DNA of 64,000 bases, taken from the NCBI GenBank assembly GCA_018368455.1, contig JAGZEG010000009.1, forward strand, positions 62,001 to 126,000. Reading direction: 5' to 3'. A program made the translations under genes and the position numbers. Origin of the DNA: Coriobacteriia bacterium. Lineage in GTDB: Bacteria; Actinomycetota; Coriobacteriia; Coriobacteriales; UMGS124. The notes under the pieces are model-generated. The model was given only the letters and a program-made list of their open reading frames with translations. It was not told the DNA's origin and made no database searches. Shown here piece by piece: positions 7,995 to 16,151 of this stretch; position 1 is the first letter of the stretch, and each line of letters begins with the position of its first letter.

Positions 7995-8344
7995 GGGTGC
8001 TCCTCCCATGCCAATGTATCGAAAATCGATAGGACGTGCGCTGGCGCTGGCCCGGTGCCGGGGCGGACTCGTCGGCCCGTGGCGCGAGCGACGCTGTGCT
8101 GAATGCCTTGCTCCGACGCAGCTATGCCCTCTACCTGCCATTATCCTCGCTTTGTTTCGCGCTGTCGACACTGTGCCAGCTGTTGACGGAGCGCTTTCAA
8201 TCTTCTTGTCGATCATCTATCGAAAGCCGCGATGGACAGGTCATCGTCCTGCGGGCACCATTGGTGGGCGAAAGAGGCCCCGGGTTGCGTGGGGGATGTG
8301 TTCCGGGCCTCACTTACATCAGTGGGTTGTGAAGGGGGAACGAC
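7995..8344. promoter_or_regulatory. Divergent intergenic region with two TCGAT-type inverted repeats
   Basis: This 350-bp gap separates the Fic-like gene (minus) from the flavoprotein gene (plus). TATCGAAAATCGATA at 8017-8031 is a perfect palindrome around a central A and lies about 23 bases before the GTG start of the Fic-like gene. A second inverted repeat, TCGAT-N5-ATCGA, is at 8209-8223. A TTGACG at 8183-8188 could be a -35 box for the plus-strand genes. Operator function is inferred. Confidence 0.4.
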
Positions 8345-10084
8345 ATGCAGCATCAGGGGACATTCGTCAGCAGGCGCGGCCTTCTCGCTGGAGCCACAGC
8401 GCTGGCGGCTGCTGCGGCGGCAGGCCATCGCGAGGTTCGCGTTGCCCACGCCGACGAGTCGGGCGCCGTGACGTATGCGGCTGTCGAGCCGAGCATGAAG
8501 GGCGACATCACGGTCTTTACGACGATCTCGAACGGTGCCATCGCCGCTGTCGACGTCCTCGATGATGTGGACACGGACGGCATTCGTCAGGCTGCCGTGG
8601 CGGGGATGGGCCCGCGCATCGTCGACCAGCAAAACGTCGGCGTCGATGCGGTGGCCGGCGCGACGATCACGAGCATGGCGATCGCCGCCGGCGTGCGTGA
8701 CGCGTTGGGGGCGGCGGGACTTGAGGTCGCGTCTTTCGAGAAGGGTAGCGACGCTGTTGCCGCGGGCGATAAGGAGACTCTGCCCGACGAGGAGGTCGAT
8801 GTTGTCATCGTCGGAGCCGGCATGGCTGGTCTGAGCGCGGCTATCGAGGCCGCACGCAGCGGAGCACGCGTGCTCGTGCTCGAGAAGCTCTCCTACATCG
8901 GCGGCAGCACGCGCGTGTGCGGTGGCGGCCTGTGGGCCATGGGCTCCTCGGTGAACGAGCGCATCGGGGCCGACTGCTCCGCCGAGGACTACATAGCTTT
9001 CATGCAGGACTGGAGCGCGCCGAGCGAGCTCAACGTCGACCTGATGCAGGCCATCCACGATGCAAGCGGCACGACGTTCGACTACCTGTATGACTGGGGC
9101 CTGCCGGTCACGGCGTCGGGCTGGTCGTTGGGCAATCCCGAGGCCAAGCTCACCTGCTTCTGGAGCACGGCCGGCGTCGGGAGGGCCTGGGAGACCGGCG
9201 AGAGCGGTATCGCCGACTTCATGGCGACGCGCGCCGAGCAGGATGGCGCGCAGATCCGCCTGAACAGTGCGGCCACGGGCCTGATCGTGGAGGGAGACTC
9301 TGTGGCGGGTGTCGAGGTCGAGGACCTCACGAGCACCTATGCCGTGCGTGCCAAGAGCGTCATCCTCACCTCGGGCGGCTTCACGCGCAACGCCGAGCTC
9401 ATCGAGAAGTACGCGCCCGAGTATACCGATGCGTTTGCGTTCACGGGTGCCGGCAGTACGGGCGACGGCCTCGTCATGGGAGAGGCGGCTGGCGCGCAGG
9501 TTGTCGGTACCGGCATGATGGGCCTGTTTGGCCTGAACCCCAACCTGGGCTACTACGGGAGCTTCGGCAACTTCGTGTGGCAGGCGCAGGTCACCGTTAA
9601 CGCCGAGGGCGAGACGTTCGGCATGGAGGGCGCGTTCTACGGCAAGACGCTCAAGATGCTGCTCGAGCAGACGGGCGCCTGCGGCTATGGCATCTGCGAC
9701 TCCACGAATCCCGTGCTTGACCGCCTGGACCAGGCTGCTGAGGCCGGCTGTGTGGGCCGCTACGAGACGCTGGATGAGCTGGCCGCTGGCGAGGGTATCG
9801 ACGCGCAGGCCCTGGCAGTCACGTGCAAGGAGGCAGGCATCGAGAAGGCGCCGTTCTACTGCGTCGTGAAGCGCCCGCTGTTCATCGGCTCCATCCCGGG
9901 CCTCAAGGTGAGCGGGACGTGCGAGGTGCTCGACGGGAACGACGAGCCTATCGCCGGGCTCTACGCTGCCGGCGAGCTCGTGTTTGGCAACGTGTTCAAC
10001 AACGCTTACCCGTGCTCTGGTACGGGCGTCGGGACGAGCTGCTACACTGGCGTCATCGCGGCGCGCGCCGCTCTCGGCCGGTAG
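8345..10084 (+). CDS. Tat-exported FAD flavoprotein reductase with N-terminal FMN-binding domain
   Basis: The 579-residue product has a twin-arginine signal (SRRGLLAG, residues 9-16), then an FMN_bind domain whose attachment motif is DAVAGATITS (threonine about 107). The FAD-binding Rossmann motif VIVGAGMAGLSAA is at about 154-166, and a C-terminal block AGLYAAGELVFGNVFNNAYP closes the FAD domain. This is the FMN-FAD order of urocanate- and fumarate-reductase-like enzymes that accept electrons outside the membrane; the substrate is not predictable. The substrate-side motifs differ from the canonical HPLG/GANRLGG set of the protein at 60441, so a different acceptor is likely. GAAGGGGGAAC precedes the ATG. 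A second flavoprotein follows after 66 bases, probably in the same operon. Confidence 0.85.
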   Translation: MQHQGTFVSRRGLLAGATALAAAAAAGHREVRVAHADESGAVTYAAVEPSMKGDITVFTTISNGAIAAVDVLDDVDTDGIRQAAVAGMGPRIVDQQNVGVDAVAGATITSMAIAAGVRDALGAAGLEVASFEKGSDAVAAGDKETLPDEEVDVVIVGAGMAGLSAAIEAARSGARVLVLEKLSYIGGSTRVCGGGLWAMGSSVNERIGADCSAEDYIAFMQDWSAPSELNVDLMQAIHDASGTTFDYLYDWGLPVTASGWSLGNPEAKLTCFWSTAGVGRAWETGESGIADFMATRAEQDGAQIRLNSAATGLIVEGDSVAGVEVEDLTSTYAVRAKSVILTSGGFTRNAELIEKYAPEYTDAFAFTGAGSTGDGLVMGEAAGAQVVGTGMMGLFGLNPNLGYYGSFGNFVWQAQVTVNAEGETFGMEGAFYGKTLKMLLEQTGACGYGICDSTNPVLDRLDQAAEAGCVGRYETLDELAAGEGIDAQALAVTCKEAGIEKAPFYCVVKRPLFIGSIPGLKVSGTCEVLDGNDEPIAGLYAAGELVFGNVFNNAYPCSGTGVGTSCYTGVIAARAALGR

Positions 10085-10150
10085 GGGACGGGTCGGAGGC
10101 ATACGGGCGACGCCCCGCAGAAGAAGCAAGGATCCAGAAAGGGGAGTTTC

Positions 10151-11401
10151 ATGAGTGACACCGCAATGAATCGTGCCCAGTTCCTGAGGATCGCCGGCGC
10201 AGCTGCCGGCGGTATGGCGCTGGCAGGGTTTGCCGGCACCGCGCTCGCCAGCGAGGCGCCTGTCGCGGACATCGCGTGGGACGACGAGGCCGATGTCGTG
10301 GTGTGCGGCTGTGGCACGACGGGCGCCCCGGCGGCCATCGAGGCCTGCGAGGCCGGCGCCGACGTGCTCGTCATCGAGAAAAAGGACTGGATCGGCGGCT
10401 GCATGCGTCGCTGCGGCGGCGGCTTCATGGCGGCCGGCACGACGGTTCAGGACAAGCTCGGCATCGACGACAACCCCGACATGCTCTACGACTACCTCGT
10501 GGCGCTGACGGAGGGCTACGGCAACCCCGATCTCATCCGCGTGTTTGCCGACGAGGCAGCGCCCACGTTCGACTGGATCATCGCCCCGGTCGAGGAGGGC
10601 GGCCTGGGTGGCGAGCCGCTCGACGAGTGGGAGTTCGCCTCTGAGGACGAGGGCTCCAAGATGTGGATCGGGCCTGGCCTTAACATCGGCGGCACGCCCG
10701 TCTACTACGACGAGCTGGGCCTGCCTGAGCTCTACCGCCCGCGCTGCCATTGGTTCAAGCCGAACCCCGACGACGTAGACCCTGGCGATCGCATCTACGC
10801 GTTCTACGGCGAGGGTGAGGAGCGCCGTGGCGACCCGAACGGTGGCACGGGCCTGTGGAAGCCGTTCGAGGACAAGCTCACGGAGCTCGGCGTGCGCATC
10901 GAGATGGGCACGGAGCTCTCCGGTCTCGTCAAGGACATGCAGACCGGCGAGATCATCGGCGTGACGGCCCTGGTGGACGGCGCCGAGAAGAAGATCAAGG
11001 CACGCAAGGGCGTCGTGCTTGCCACAGGCGGCTTCGCCAACGACGGCGACCTGTACAACACGTTCACCGGCAACGAGTACAAGGCCCCGGCGAAGGAGCA
11101 GAGCCAGCAGGGCAGCTACATCGAGGGTCAGGCAGACGGTGCCGCCCTTAAGGCAGCCCTGGCTGCCGGCGCCGCGCTGACCTACCCGGTTCTGGGCAAC
11201 AACGGCGGCCTGCGCATGACGACGAAGGCCGAGATCGTCGGCATGGACGGCAACCCCATCCCGCGCCTGTACGGCGGCGGTCGCGTGACCGGTGGCCTCG
11301 CGGCAACCGAGTACCCGTCGTGCGGCTTCTACATCGGCACGGGAGTCGTGTTCGGCCGCATCGCCGGCCAGCAGGCCGCCGCGCTCGAGGCTTGGGCGTA
11401 A
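10151..11401 (+). CDS. Short exported FAD-binding flavoprotein without FMN domain
   Basis: The 416-residue product is an FAD_binding_2-type oxidoreductase. It has a hydrophobic export signal (residues 11-34), but the expected twin arginine is NRAQFLRIAG, with only one arginine. The dinucleotide motif is VVVCGCGTTGAPAA (about 49-62) and the C-terminal block is RLYGGGRVTGGLAATEYP followed by GVVFGRIAGQQAA, typical of fumarate-reductase-like flavoproteins. It is shorter than the usual 450-600 residues and has no FMN_bind domain. It follows a full-length flavoprotein by 66 bases with a GAAAGGGGAG ribosome site, so the two may be partners or act on related substrates. Whether it is exported by Tat, by Sec or with its partner is unclear. 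Confidence 0.8.
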   Translation: MSDTAMNRAQFLRIAGAAAGGMALAGFAGTALASEAPVADIAWDDEADVVVCGCGTTGAPAAIEACEAGADVLVIEKKDWIGGCMRRCGGGFMAAGTTVQDKLGIDDNPDMLYDYLVALTEGYGNPDLIRVFADEAAPTFDWIIAPVEEGGLGGEPLDEWEFASEDEGSKMWIGPGLNIGGTPVYYDELGLPELYRPRCHWFKPNPDDVDPGDRIYAFYGEGEERRGDPNGGTGLWKPFEDKLTELGVRIEMGTELSGLVKDMQTGEIIGVTALVDGAEKKIKARKGVVLATGGFANDGDLYNTFTGNEYKAPAKEQSQQGSYIEGQADGAALKAALAAGAALTYPVLGNNGGLRMTTKAEIVGMDGNPIPRLYGGGRVTGGLAATEYPSCGFYIGTGVVFGRIAGQQAAALEAWA

Positions 11402-11435
11402 GCGAAGCGATCTTCCAGGCGATGTCGTAACGAGC

Positions 11436-11471
11436 AAGGGCCTTCGTCTCCCTTTGGAGGCGAGGGCCCTT
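11436..11471. terminator. Hairpin between convergent genes
   Basis: AAGGGCC at 11436-11442 pairs with GGCCCTT at 11465-11471, and an inner CTCC/GGAG extends the stem, with a TT tail only. It lies between the flavoprotein operon (plus) and the convergent wecA-like gene (minus) and could end transcription from either side. Confidence 0.5.
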
Positions 11472-11508
11472 TGATGTGCGGGTGTCGGGGCAGTCCAGAC
11501 GGGGCGGC

Positions 11509-12714
11509 CTACTTCTTCTCGGAATGCTCGGCGTCGTCGGGCTCGTCGCTCTGCTCGGGATGCGTGAACACCGGGTCGTCGGCGGGGAGCACCTCGTCCT
11601 CGTGCGTGCGCGGGTCGTAGTAGTGGCGCAGCACGGGCTCGAACAGGTGCAGGCGCCGCACAAAGAGGTACGAGACGCCCAGCAGCAGGAGGAAGATCAC
11701 GATGCGGGGCATGACGTGCACCTGCGTGATGACGAAGGCGCCGAGGGACAGCAGCGCCGACCAGGCGTAGATGAGCAGAGCCGCCTGCCGCTGGTCGAAG
11801 CCCTCCTGGATGAGGCGGTGCTGGATGTGGCCCTTGTCGGCCTGGTCTATGGGCACGCCGCCGCGCTTGCGTCGCACGATGGCAGCGAACGTGTCGATGA
11901 TGGGCACGCCGGCGATGATGAGCGGCACGATGAGCGACGTGAGGGCCGCCGTGCGCGTGACACCGAGCAGCGAGATGATGCCGAGCACGAAGCCGAGCAT
12001 GAGCGCGCCCGAGTCCCCCATGAATATCGAGGCGGGGTGGAAGTTGTAGCGCAGGAAGCCCAGGCAGGCGCCGGCCGTGGCGATGGCCAGGGCGGCGGCG
12101 TCGATGCGGCCCGACAGCAGCGTGATGCCGAACAGCGAGAGCGACACGATGCCGGAGATGCCAGCGGCCAGCCCGTCGAGCCCGTCGATCAGGTTGATGA
12201 TGTTGGCGAACGCCACGAGGTAGACGACCGTGATGGGATAGGCAAGCCACCCCAGCGAGATCTCGCCCGGGCCGAACGGGTTCACGATGTTGCCGATGAC
12301 AAGGCCTGAAGCGGCGGCGATGACAGCGGCGACGAGCTGACCCGCGAGCTTCTGCAACGGCTTGAGTGAGCGGGCGTCGTCGATGAGGCCTGTCACGAAC
12401 ACGACGAGCACGGAGACGCCGAGGCCCCAGTAGTTGACGGTGAGCGAGGGGTGCGAAATGAACGCTGACGGCCAGTCGAACGCTAGCGTGCCGCAGTACT
12501 GCACGATGAGGGCGACGATGAGCCCGAGGAACATGGCGATGCCGCCCATGCGCGGGATAGGAACTTTGTTGATGCGGCGGGCGTCGGGGTAGTCGATGGC
12601 TCCCAGCTTGATGGCGATGCGCTTCGCGATCGGCGTCGTGATGAGGGTGACGACGAGCGCCACGGCGAACAGCGACAGGAAGTGCATCCAGGGCATGGGG
12701 GGCAGAGGTGGCAT
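11509..12714 (-). CDS. Polyprenyl-phosphate N-acetylhexosamine-1-phosphate transferase (WecA/TagO family)
   Basis: The 401-residue membrane enzyme transfers a sugar-1-phosphate, usually GlcNAc-1-P, from UDP-sugar to undecaprenyl phosphate, the first step of teichoic-acid-like or polysaccharide synthesis. About ten membrane spans are visible. The family motifs are present: PRMGGIAM, GLIDDARSL (DD motif), FANIINLIDGLDGLAAG and FMGDSGAL, plus the cytoplasmic loop DQADKGHIQHRL with its histidines, where MraY has HHHFE. It ends in an acidic hydrophilic tail. ATG 12714 is preferred; a TTG at 12720 is possible and the ribosome site is weak. This gene could start the polymer modified by the 30-39 kb glycosylation locus, but that link is speculative. 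Confidence 0.88.
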   Translation of the reverse strand: MPPLPPMPWMHFLSLFAVALVVTLITTPIAKRIAIKLGAIDYPDARRINKVPIPRMGGIAMFLGLIVALIVQYCGTLAFDWPSAFISHPSLTVNYWGLGVSVLVVFVTGLIDDARSLKPLQKLAGQLVAAVIAAASGLVIGNIVNPFGPGEISLGWLAYPITVVYLVAFANIINLIDGLDGLAAGISGIVSLSLFGITLLSGRIDAAALAIATAGACLGFLRYNFHPASIFMGDSGALMLGFVLGIISLLGVTRTAALTSLIVPLIIAGVPIIDTFAAIVRRKRGGVPIDQADKGHIQHRLIQEGFDQRQAALLIYAWSALLSLGAFVITQVHVMPRIVIFLLLLGVSYLFVRRLHLFEPVLRHYYDPRTHEDEVLPADDPVFTHPEQSDEPDDAEHSEKK

Positions 12715-12853
12715 AGGCAAGGCCTACCAGGTAGTCGGACGCCGGCGATGGCGCGCGGGTACGGATGGTGTGGCGCGTTCAATCAGGCCTGTAAGTGTAC
12801 CACAGGCTCCGTTTTTGCACCCAACGGCTCGCCGGACTGTGGCGAAACGACAA

Positions 12854-12886
12854 CGCCCCGGCCTGGTAGCGTGCCAAACCGGGGCG
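12854..12886 (-). terminator. Terminator hairpin of the LPXTG surface protein gene
   Basis: CGCCCCGG (12854-12861) pairs perfectly with CCGGGGCG (12879-12886). On the minus strand it is followed by TTGTCGTTTC, a loose T-rich tail. It lies about 50 bases after the stop codon of the surface-protein gene. Confidence 0.55.
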
Positions 12887-12937
12887 TGTATGCGTGCGAA
12901 TGGAGCGCGTACGGGCCCTGCGCCCGCACGAATGTCC

Positions 12938-15900
12938 TTAGTTCTCGCGACGGCGGCGCATGACGAGGGCCGCGCCGGCACCCACGAGCGCCACACCGGC
13001 AACGCCAGCGATGACGACGGGGGCAATGCTCGTCGCGTCGCCGGTCTTGGGCAGTGTGTTCGTCGTGCCCGCCTCCTGCGTGCCCTTCTCGACGATCTGG
13101 AAGGCGGCCGTCACCTTACCGGTGAAGTTGCCCTTGCCGCTCAGCGTCACGCCCGCCTTGCCGACGTTCGTGTTGTTGACGTAGCCGACGATGTCGTAGT
13201 CCGTGCCCTGAACGAGCTCGTAGCCGCTCGGGGCCGTGACGGAGACAGGAGAGGGCTCCAGGGCGCTGCCGGTGGCGTACTGGTTCGGCATGACGATCTC
13301 GACCTGCGTGAGGCTGAGCGCGTTGATGACGAACGTCGTCTCGAGCGTGCCCTCGTACGAGCCGATGCCGGTGACGATGACGCGCGCCGTGCCCACGTTG
13401 ACGTTGTTCTCGTACGTGACCTCGTAGTCGGTGCCGGCCGTGAGCGTCTTGCCGTTGAGCGTCACCGTGAGCGCAGGCTCGATGGCGCCGCCGGTGAAGC
13501 TCTGGGCGCTCAGGGAGGAGAGCTGGGCACCCTTGATGCTCGTGAGCTGCTGCTCGCCGGAGACGACGCGGAACGCCTTGTCGATGACGCCCGTGTAGGC
13601 ACCCGTGCCGGTGACGACGACGCGCGCCATGCCAGGGGCGTCGTTGCGCTCGTAGCTCACGGTGTAGTCCGTGCCGGCGACGAGCGTTGTCGTGCCGTCG
13701 GAGACGGTGACGGTGGGCTGGGGCGCGCTTTCGCCCAGCTTCTGGTCCGGGATGTCGGCGATGCTGAAGCCGGCGGTGCGCAGGTTGATGAGCTCGGGCT
13801 TCACGATGGCGAAGCGCACTGTCAGCGTGCCCTCATACGCGCCGGTGCCCGTGATCGTGACCGTCGCCTCGCCCGCCTCGATGTTGTTGGCGTAGGCGAG
13901 CGTGTAGTCCGTTCCGGCGACGAGCGTTGTCTCTCCCAGCTTTACAACGGGGGAGGGCTCGATGGCCGCACCCGTATACTCCTGGTCGGCGATGGCGTCG
14001 ACCGTAGCGGAGGAGATGTCCTGCTTGGCAGCCGGCTGCTCCTGCTCGACGATGCTGAACGTCTGCGTGAGCGTGCCGACGTAAGCGCCCGTGCCGGTGA
14101 CGGTCACCGTGGCGGAGTTCTCGCCGGCCGCGATGTTGTTGGCGTAGCTCACCGTGTAGTCGGTGCCTGCGGTCAGGACGGTGCCGTCGGGCAGCTTCAC
14201 GACGGGCGCGGGCTCGACGGCCTCGCCCGTGTGCGCCTGGGGCTCGATGGCGTCGATGGCGGCGCCGGCCTCGGCCAGGTCGACCTTGGCGGGCTCCACG
14301 ATGTTGAACGGCTGCGTGATCGTGCCCTCGTACGCGCCCTGGCCGGTGATGATGACCGAGCCGGTCCCCAGCGCGTCGTTGGCCTCGTACGAGTACGTGT
14401 AGTCCACGCCCTCGGTGAGCGGGGTGCCGTCAGCCGTCAGCGCGACGGCTGGCTTGGGCTCGATGGGGGTGCCGGTGAACACCTGGTCCTCGATGGGGGC
14501 GACGAACACGACGTCGGCGATGTTCGCGCGGGGGGCGGGGTCGATCGTGAACTCGTAGACGAGCGTGCCCGTGTAGAGGTTGCTGTCGGGCGCGGCCGTG
14601 ATCGTGAGCGTCGCGGTGCCGGGCTCCACGTTGTTCGAGAAGGCGTACGTGTAGTCCGTCTCGGGAACGGGCGAGCCGTCGGGCGTGGCGAGACTGAAGG
14701 TGGGCTCGACGGGCGTCACGCCGTCGGGGCTCGCCGTGACCTCCGTGATGCCGAGCACCTGGGCGTCGGCGAGGTCGATCTTCTCGGAGGCGGCGGGTTC
14801 GTCCGTGCCCGTGCTCTCGCCAGGCGTCTCGGGCGTCGTCGCCGTGTCGCCGCCCTCGGCGGGCTGGTCGGTCGTGGCGCTGTCCCCGCTCTCGCTCGCT
14901 GCGGGCTCGGCAGGCGCGGTGGCCTGGCCAGTGCCCACGGTGACGTTCCACGTGGCGGAGATGACTCCATCGGCGCTTGTCGCACTCACCTGCGTCATGC
15001 CGTCGGCCACGCCGGTGAGGACGCCCTTGGCGTCGACGGAGGCGATGGCGGGGTCGGCGCTCGTCCACGTGGCGCTGCCTGCGGCAAGGGCCAGCGGCTG
15101 CGTCTCGTCGAACTTGAGGGCTGCCGTCGCCTCGCTGGCGGCGGTGTCGCCGGCAAACGGGGCGCCCTGCAGTCGCACGCCGGGGGCGAGCTGGGCCGTT
15201 GCGCCGACCTCAACCTTGAGCTCCTGCGCAGCGCTGCCGGAGGGGGCGACGCAGGACGCGGGCACGGTGAGCGTGTAGGTGTGCTGACCGTCGGCGGGGT
15301 TAGCGTCCGTCGGTTGCTCGGTCGACGCGGCGTCGCCGTACACGAGCGCCCAGTGGAATGCGCCCGCGGCGTCGCGCACGAGCGCGGCGCCCATCGTGGT
15401 GTGCGTGGCAGACAGGGCGTTCGCCGCGCCGTCGGTCGTGGCCTGAGCGGCGTTGAGGGCGAGCTCGGCTGTGCCCGCCGTCTCTGCTGTGCCGGCGACG
15501 AGCGCCTCGCCCGTGACCTTGACGGCGTTGCTCAGCGTGTCGACGGCCGTGCCGTCGGGGCGCACGTCGGCGGCGAGCACGACGCTCTCGGCGGCGCGCT
15601 GGTAGGCGACGCGCTCGAGCGAGGAGTCGCGTGTCAGGGGCGCCAGGCCCTGCTCGGCGCGGGCGGCGTTGACGGCGTCGTAGAGCGCCGATGACGTCGT
15701 CACGTCGTTCGTGAGCTCGATCGTGACGGTCTGGGTTGTCGTAATGGGCGTCACCGTGGGGAAGACCTGCGCCGTCGTCTCTGCGGCGGGCGCCGCCGCA
15801 CCTGTGTCGGCGGACTCAGCGGGCGCGTCGGCGGTGGCCGTGGCCTCGGCGCTCTCGTCTGCCCAGGCGGGGCTCGGGGCGAACAAACCGCCCAGCCCCA

Positions 15901-15979
15901 GGCCTGCCGTGGCGAGCGTGGCGGACAGGGCGAACGCCGTTATGTTCTTGCCAGTGGTTCTGCTGTGTTTGATCTCCAT
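12938..15979 (-). CDS. LPXTG-anchored surface protein with CAP-like domain, Ig-like domain and seven tandem repeats
   Basis: The 1013-residue product has a signal peptide (about residues 1-40, ending in PAWADES). Next comes a CAP/SCP-like segment (DAVNAARAEQGLAPLTRDS, then AYQRAAE and WALVYG), then a BIG2-type Ig-like domain (SADPAIASVDAKGVLTGVADG). A Pro/Thr/Ser-rich linker leads into seven repeats of about 80 residues and the sorting signal LPKTG (976-980), with a membrane span and a RRRREN tail. The repeat consensus is AGTDYTVSYxNN...GTATVTVTGTGxYxGT. Sortase would link it to peptidoglycan; no sortase gene is in the window. Repeats are diverged, so slippage is not recent. ATG 15979 is chosen since GGAG lies 7 bases upstream. 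Adhesion or wall binding is a guess. Confidence 0.85.
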   Translation of the reverse strand: MEIKHSRTTGKNITAFALSATLATAGLGLGGLFAPSPAWADESAEATATADAPAESADTGAAAPAAETTAQVFPTVTPITTTQTVTIELTNDVTTSSALYDAVNAARAEQGLAPLTRDSSLERVAYQRAAESVVLAADVRPDGTAVDTLSNAVKVTGEALVAGTAETAGTAELALNAAQATTDGAANALSATHTTMGAALVRDAAGAFHWALVYGDAASTEQPTDANPADGQHTYTLTVPASCVAPSGSAAQELKVEVGATAQLAPGVRLQGAPFAGDTAASEATAALKFDETQPLALAAGSATWTSADPAIASVDAKGVLTGVADGMTQVSATSADGVISATWNVTVGTGQATAPAEPAASESGDSATTDQPAEGGDTATTPETPGESTGTDEPAASEKIDLADAQVLGITEVTASPDGVTPVEPTFSLATPDGSPVPETDYTYAFSNNVEPGTATLTITAAPDSNLYTGTLVYEFTIDPAPRANIADVVFVAPIEDQVFTGTPIEPKPAVALTADGTPLTEGVDYTYSYEANDALGTGSVIITGQGAYEGTITQPFNIVEPAKVDLAEAGAAIDAIEPQAHTGEAVEPAPVVKLPDGTVLTAGTDYTVSYANNIAAGENSATVTVTGTGAYVGTLTQTFSIVEQEQPAAKQDISSATVDAIADQEYTGAAIEPSPVVKLGETTLVAGTDYTLAYANNIEAGEATVTITGTGAYEGTLTVRFAIVKPELINLRTAGFSIADIPDQKLGESAPQPTVTVSDGTTTLVAGTDYTVSYERNDAPGMARVVVTGTGAYTGVIDKAFRVVSGEQQLTSIKGAQLSSLSAQSFTGGAIEPALTVTLNGKTLTAGTDYEVTYENNVNVGTARVIVTGIGSYEGTLETTFVINALSLTQVEIVMPNQYATGSALEPSPVSVTAPSGYELVQGTDYDIVGYVNNTNVGKAGVTLSGKGNFTGKVTAAFQIVEKGTQEAGTTNTLPKTGDATSIAPVVIAGVAGVALVGAGAALVMRRRREN
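13086..14785 (-). repeat. Seven tandem ~80-codon repeats inside the surface protein gene
   Basis: Each unit begins with a KxDLAxA-like strand and contains an xGTDYxxxYxNN block and a GxGxYxGTL block. Units three to six are most alike; the first two and the last are more diverged. The unit edges are approximate. Confidence 0.75.
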
Positions 15980-16151
15980 GTCATTGCTCCAATCTGGCAA
16001 CGCGGGCAAAGCATCTCGTTTCTAAGTGTACCCCGTGCGGAGTTTCCCGCAGTTTAAGGAACGCAAGCATGTGCATATCATGATGCTCGCGTGAAACGTC
16101 CGTGAGGGGTATCCTGCCACGTTAGACCACGAGACAACGGAGGTGATCACC

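Noticed and set aside
8213..12250. A 1345-codon open frame on the minus strand
   Set aside because: It lies opposite two well-supported flavoprotein genes and in another frame of the wecA-like gene, and its translation is Arg/His/Ala-rich without any domain. It is a by-product of high GC at third codon positions.
12596..15694. A 1032-codon open frame on the plus strand
   Set aside because: It is antisense to the LPXTG surface protein, has biased composition and periodicity copied from the repeats, and has no plausible start signal.
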